From Candidatus Glassiibacteriota bacterium (GTDB lineage Bacteria > Gemmatimonadota > Glassbacteria > GWA2-58-10), in NCBI GenBank assembly GCA_016934095.1, contig JAFGTO010000395.1:1-5932 (forward strand): 5,932 nucleotides of DNA, written 5' to 3'. Numbering within the stretch: the first letter of the stretch is position 1; each line of letters starts with the position of its first letter. Shown here piece after piece: positions 5,373 to 5,932 of this stretch. A program made the position numbers and the translations under genes. Below the pieces are notes generated by a model, which made no database searches, was not told where the DNA came from, and worked only from the letters and a program-made list of their open reading frames with translations.

Positions 5373-5932
5373 ACGTTAAAAAAGTCCTGGTCTTCCTGCT
5401 GGTCTTTATCTGTATGGCGGCTTTTTACTACTTCTACGAATACAAGGGCGGCGAGGTGCGTAAGGAACGGGAGGAGCTGGGGAAGAAAGCCCTGGTCTTC
5501 AGCCCGGACAGCCTGGAGAGTCTCAGGATTTTCGCCCTGGCCGAAGAGTCTTCGGCCACCGACACGGTCTCGCTGGTCAGGGAGCAGGGCCGCTGGCGCC
5601 TGAGCAGCCCGGTTCAGGCGGAAGCCGACAGCCAGGCGGTGGCCCGGCTGCTCTCCGCGGCCGGGAGCGCCACGCTGGACCGGGTTGTCGAGGATTCCGC
5701 CGCGCAGCTTTCGGTCTTCGGCCTGGAACACCCCCGGCTGGTGCTCGAGGTCGCCCCGCAGGGTGCGCAAACGCCCCTGCGCCTGATGCTGGGCAGCAAG
5801 AACCCTACCGGCAGCTACATTTATGCCGCCAACAGCCTGGACCCCGGGCGGGTGATCCTGCTCAACAACTGGCTGTACTCCGACCTCGACAAGTCGCCGC
5901 ACGAGCTGCGCGACAAGAAAGTGCTGCATTTC
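5369..5932 (+). CDS. DUF4340 domain membrane-anchored protein (3' end beyond the window)
   Basis: The 188 visible residues begin at an ATG overlapping the GldG-like stop codon in an ATGA arrangement, with GGAGG at 5356-5360 as ribosome site, so translation is likely coupled. One N-terminal membrane helix lies at about residues 4-22 after two lysines. No signal peptidase site is obvious, so the rest should sit outside the membrane, anchored. The region from about residue 40 matches DUF4340 as I recall it: a beta-rich start, W-R-LSSPVQAEADS, then VARLLSAAGSA and SVFGLEHP, and the LRLMLGSKNPTGSYIYA strand pair. DUF4340 genes commonly follow GldG-like genes, which supports the call. The molecular role is unknown. 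It may bind the substrate or another envelope partner of the exporter. Confidence 0.85.
   Translation, partial: MNVKKVLVFLLVFICMAAFYYFYEYKGGEVRKEREELGKKALVFSPDSLESLRIFALAEESSATDTVSLVREQGRWRLSSPVQAEADSQAVARLLSAAGSATLDRVVEDSAAQLSVFGLEHPRLVLEVAPQGAQTPLRLMLGSKNPTGSYIYAANSLDPGRVILLNNWLYSDLDKSPHELRDKKVLHF

Noticed and set aside
4994..5929. Open frame of 311 codons on the minus strand across the GldG-DUF4340 junction
   Set aside because: It is antisense to two well-supported genes with coupled translation. Its content is Arg/Gln/Pro-rich with no recognisable motif.
1..5932. Search for tRNA, rRNA, CRISPR, transposase, integrase or phage genes
   Set aside because: No cloverleaf, TTC-loop pattern, rRNA core segment, regular repeat-spacer series or recombinase motif was seen on either strand.

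Overview
The window is a GC-rich bacterial segment with every supported gene on the + strand and clear Shine-Dalgarno sequences before most starts. The taxon cannot be fixed from sequence alone. A GldA/GldF/GldG-like ABC exporter operon followed by a DUF4340 gene, beside animal-type pterin synthases, would suit an FCB-group or other little-cultured Gram-negative lineage, but that is a weak inference.

Layout. Positions 2-79 hold the last 25 codons of an unidentified upstream gene. Positions 80-580 have no convincing gene. They contain a compound inverted-repeat element (112-328) with a terminator-like hairpin inside it, then a possible promoter and a structured leader for a CspA-family cold-shock protein (581-787). 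That gene ends in a textbook Rho-independent terminator (812-847). After a strong inverted repeat (854-900) come two abutting paralogous genes of the 6-pyruvoyl-tetrahydropterin synthase / QueD family (965-1372 and 1373-1780), closed by a hairpin and terminator (1794-1871). A non-coding stretch with a long imperfect palindrome (1959-2014) around a -10-like hexamer precedes a tightly packed operon: ABC ATPase (2065-3006), six-helix ABC-2 permease (3019-3762), GldG-type auxiliary membrane protein (3768-5372) and a DUF4340 membrane-anchored protein (5369 to the window edge, incomplete).

How the genes work together. The last four genes very probably form one envelope complex: the ATPase drives the permease, and the GldG-like and DUF4340 proteins present large domains outside the cytoplasmic membrane. 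Their starts are 12 nt, 5 nt and -4 nt from the previous stops, which suggests co-transcription and, at the last junction, translational coupling. The two pterin synthases also look coupled. Both keep all recognised zinc and catalytic residues, but the second has lost a conserved mid-protein segment, which points to specialisation of one copy. The cold-shock gene is a separate unit.

The most interesting points are the tandem pterin synthases, the palindrome around the putative ABC operon promoter, the alternative hairpins in the cold-shock leader, and the repeat element at 112-328. I see no mobile-element gene, CRISPR array, tRNA or rRNA.
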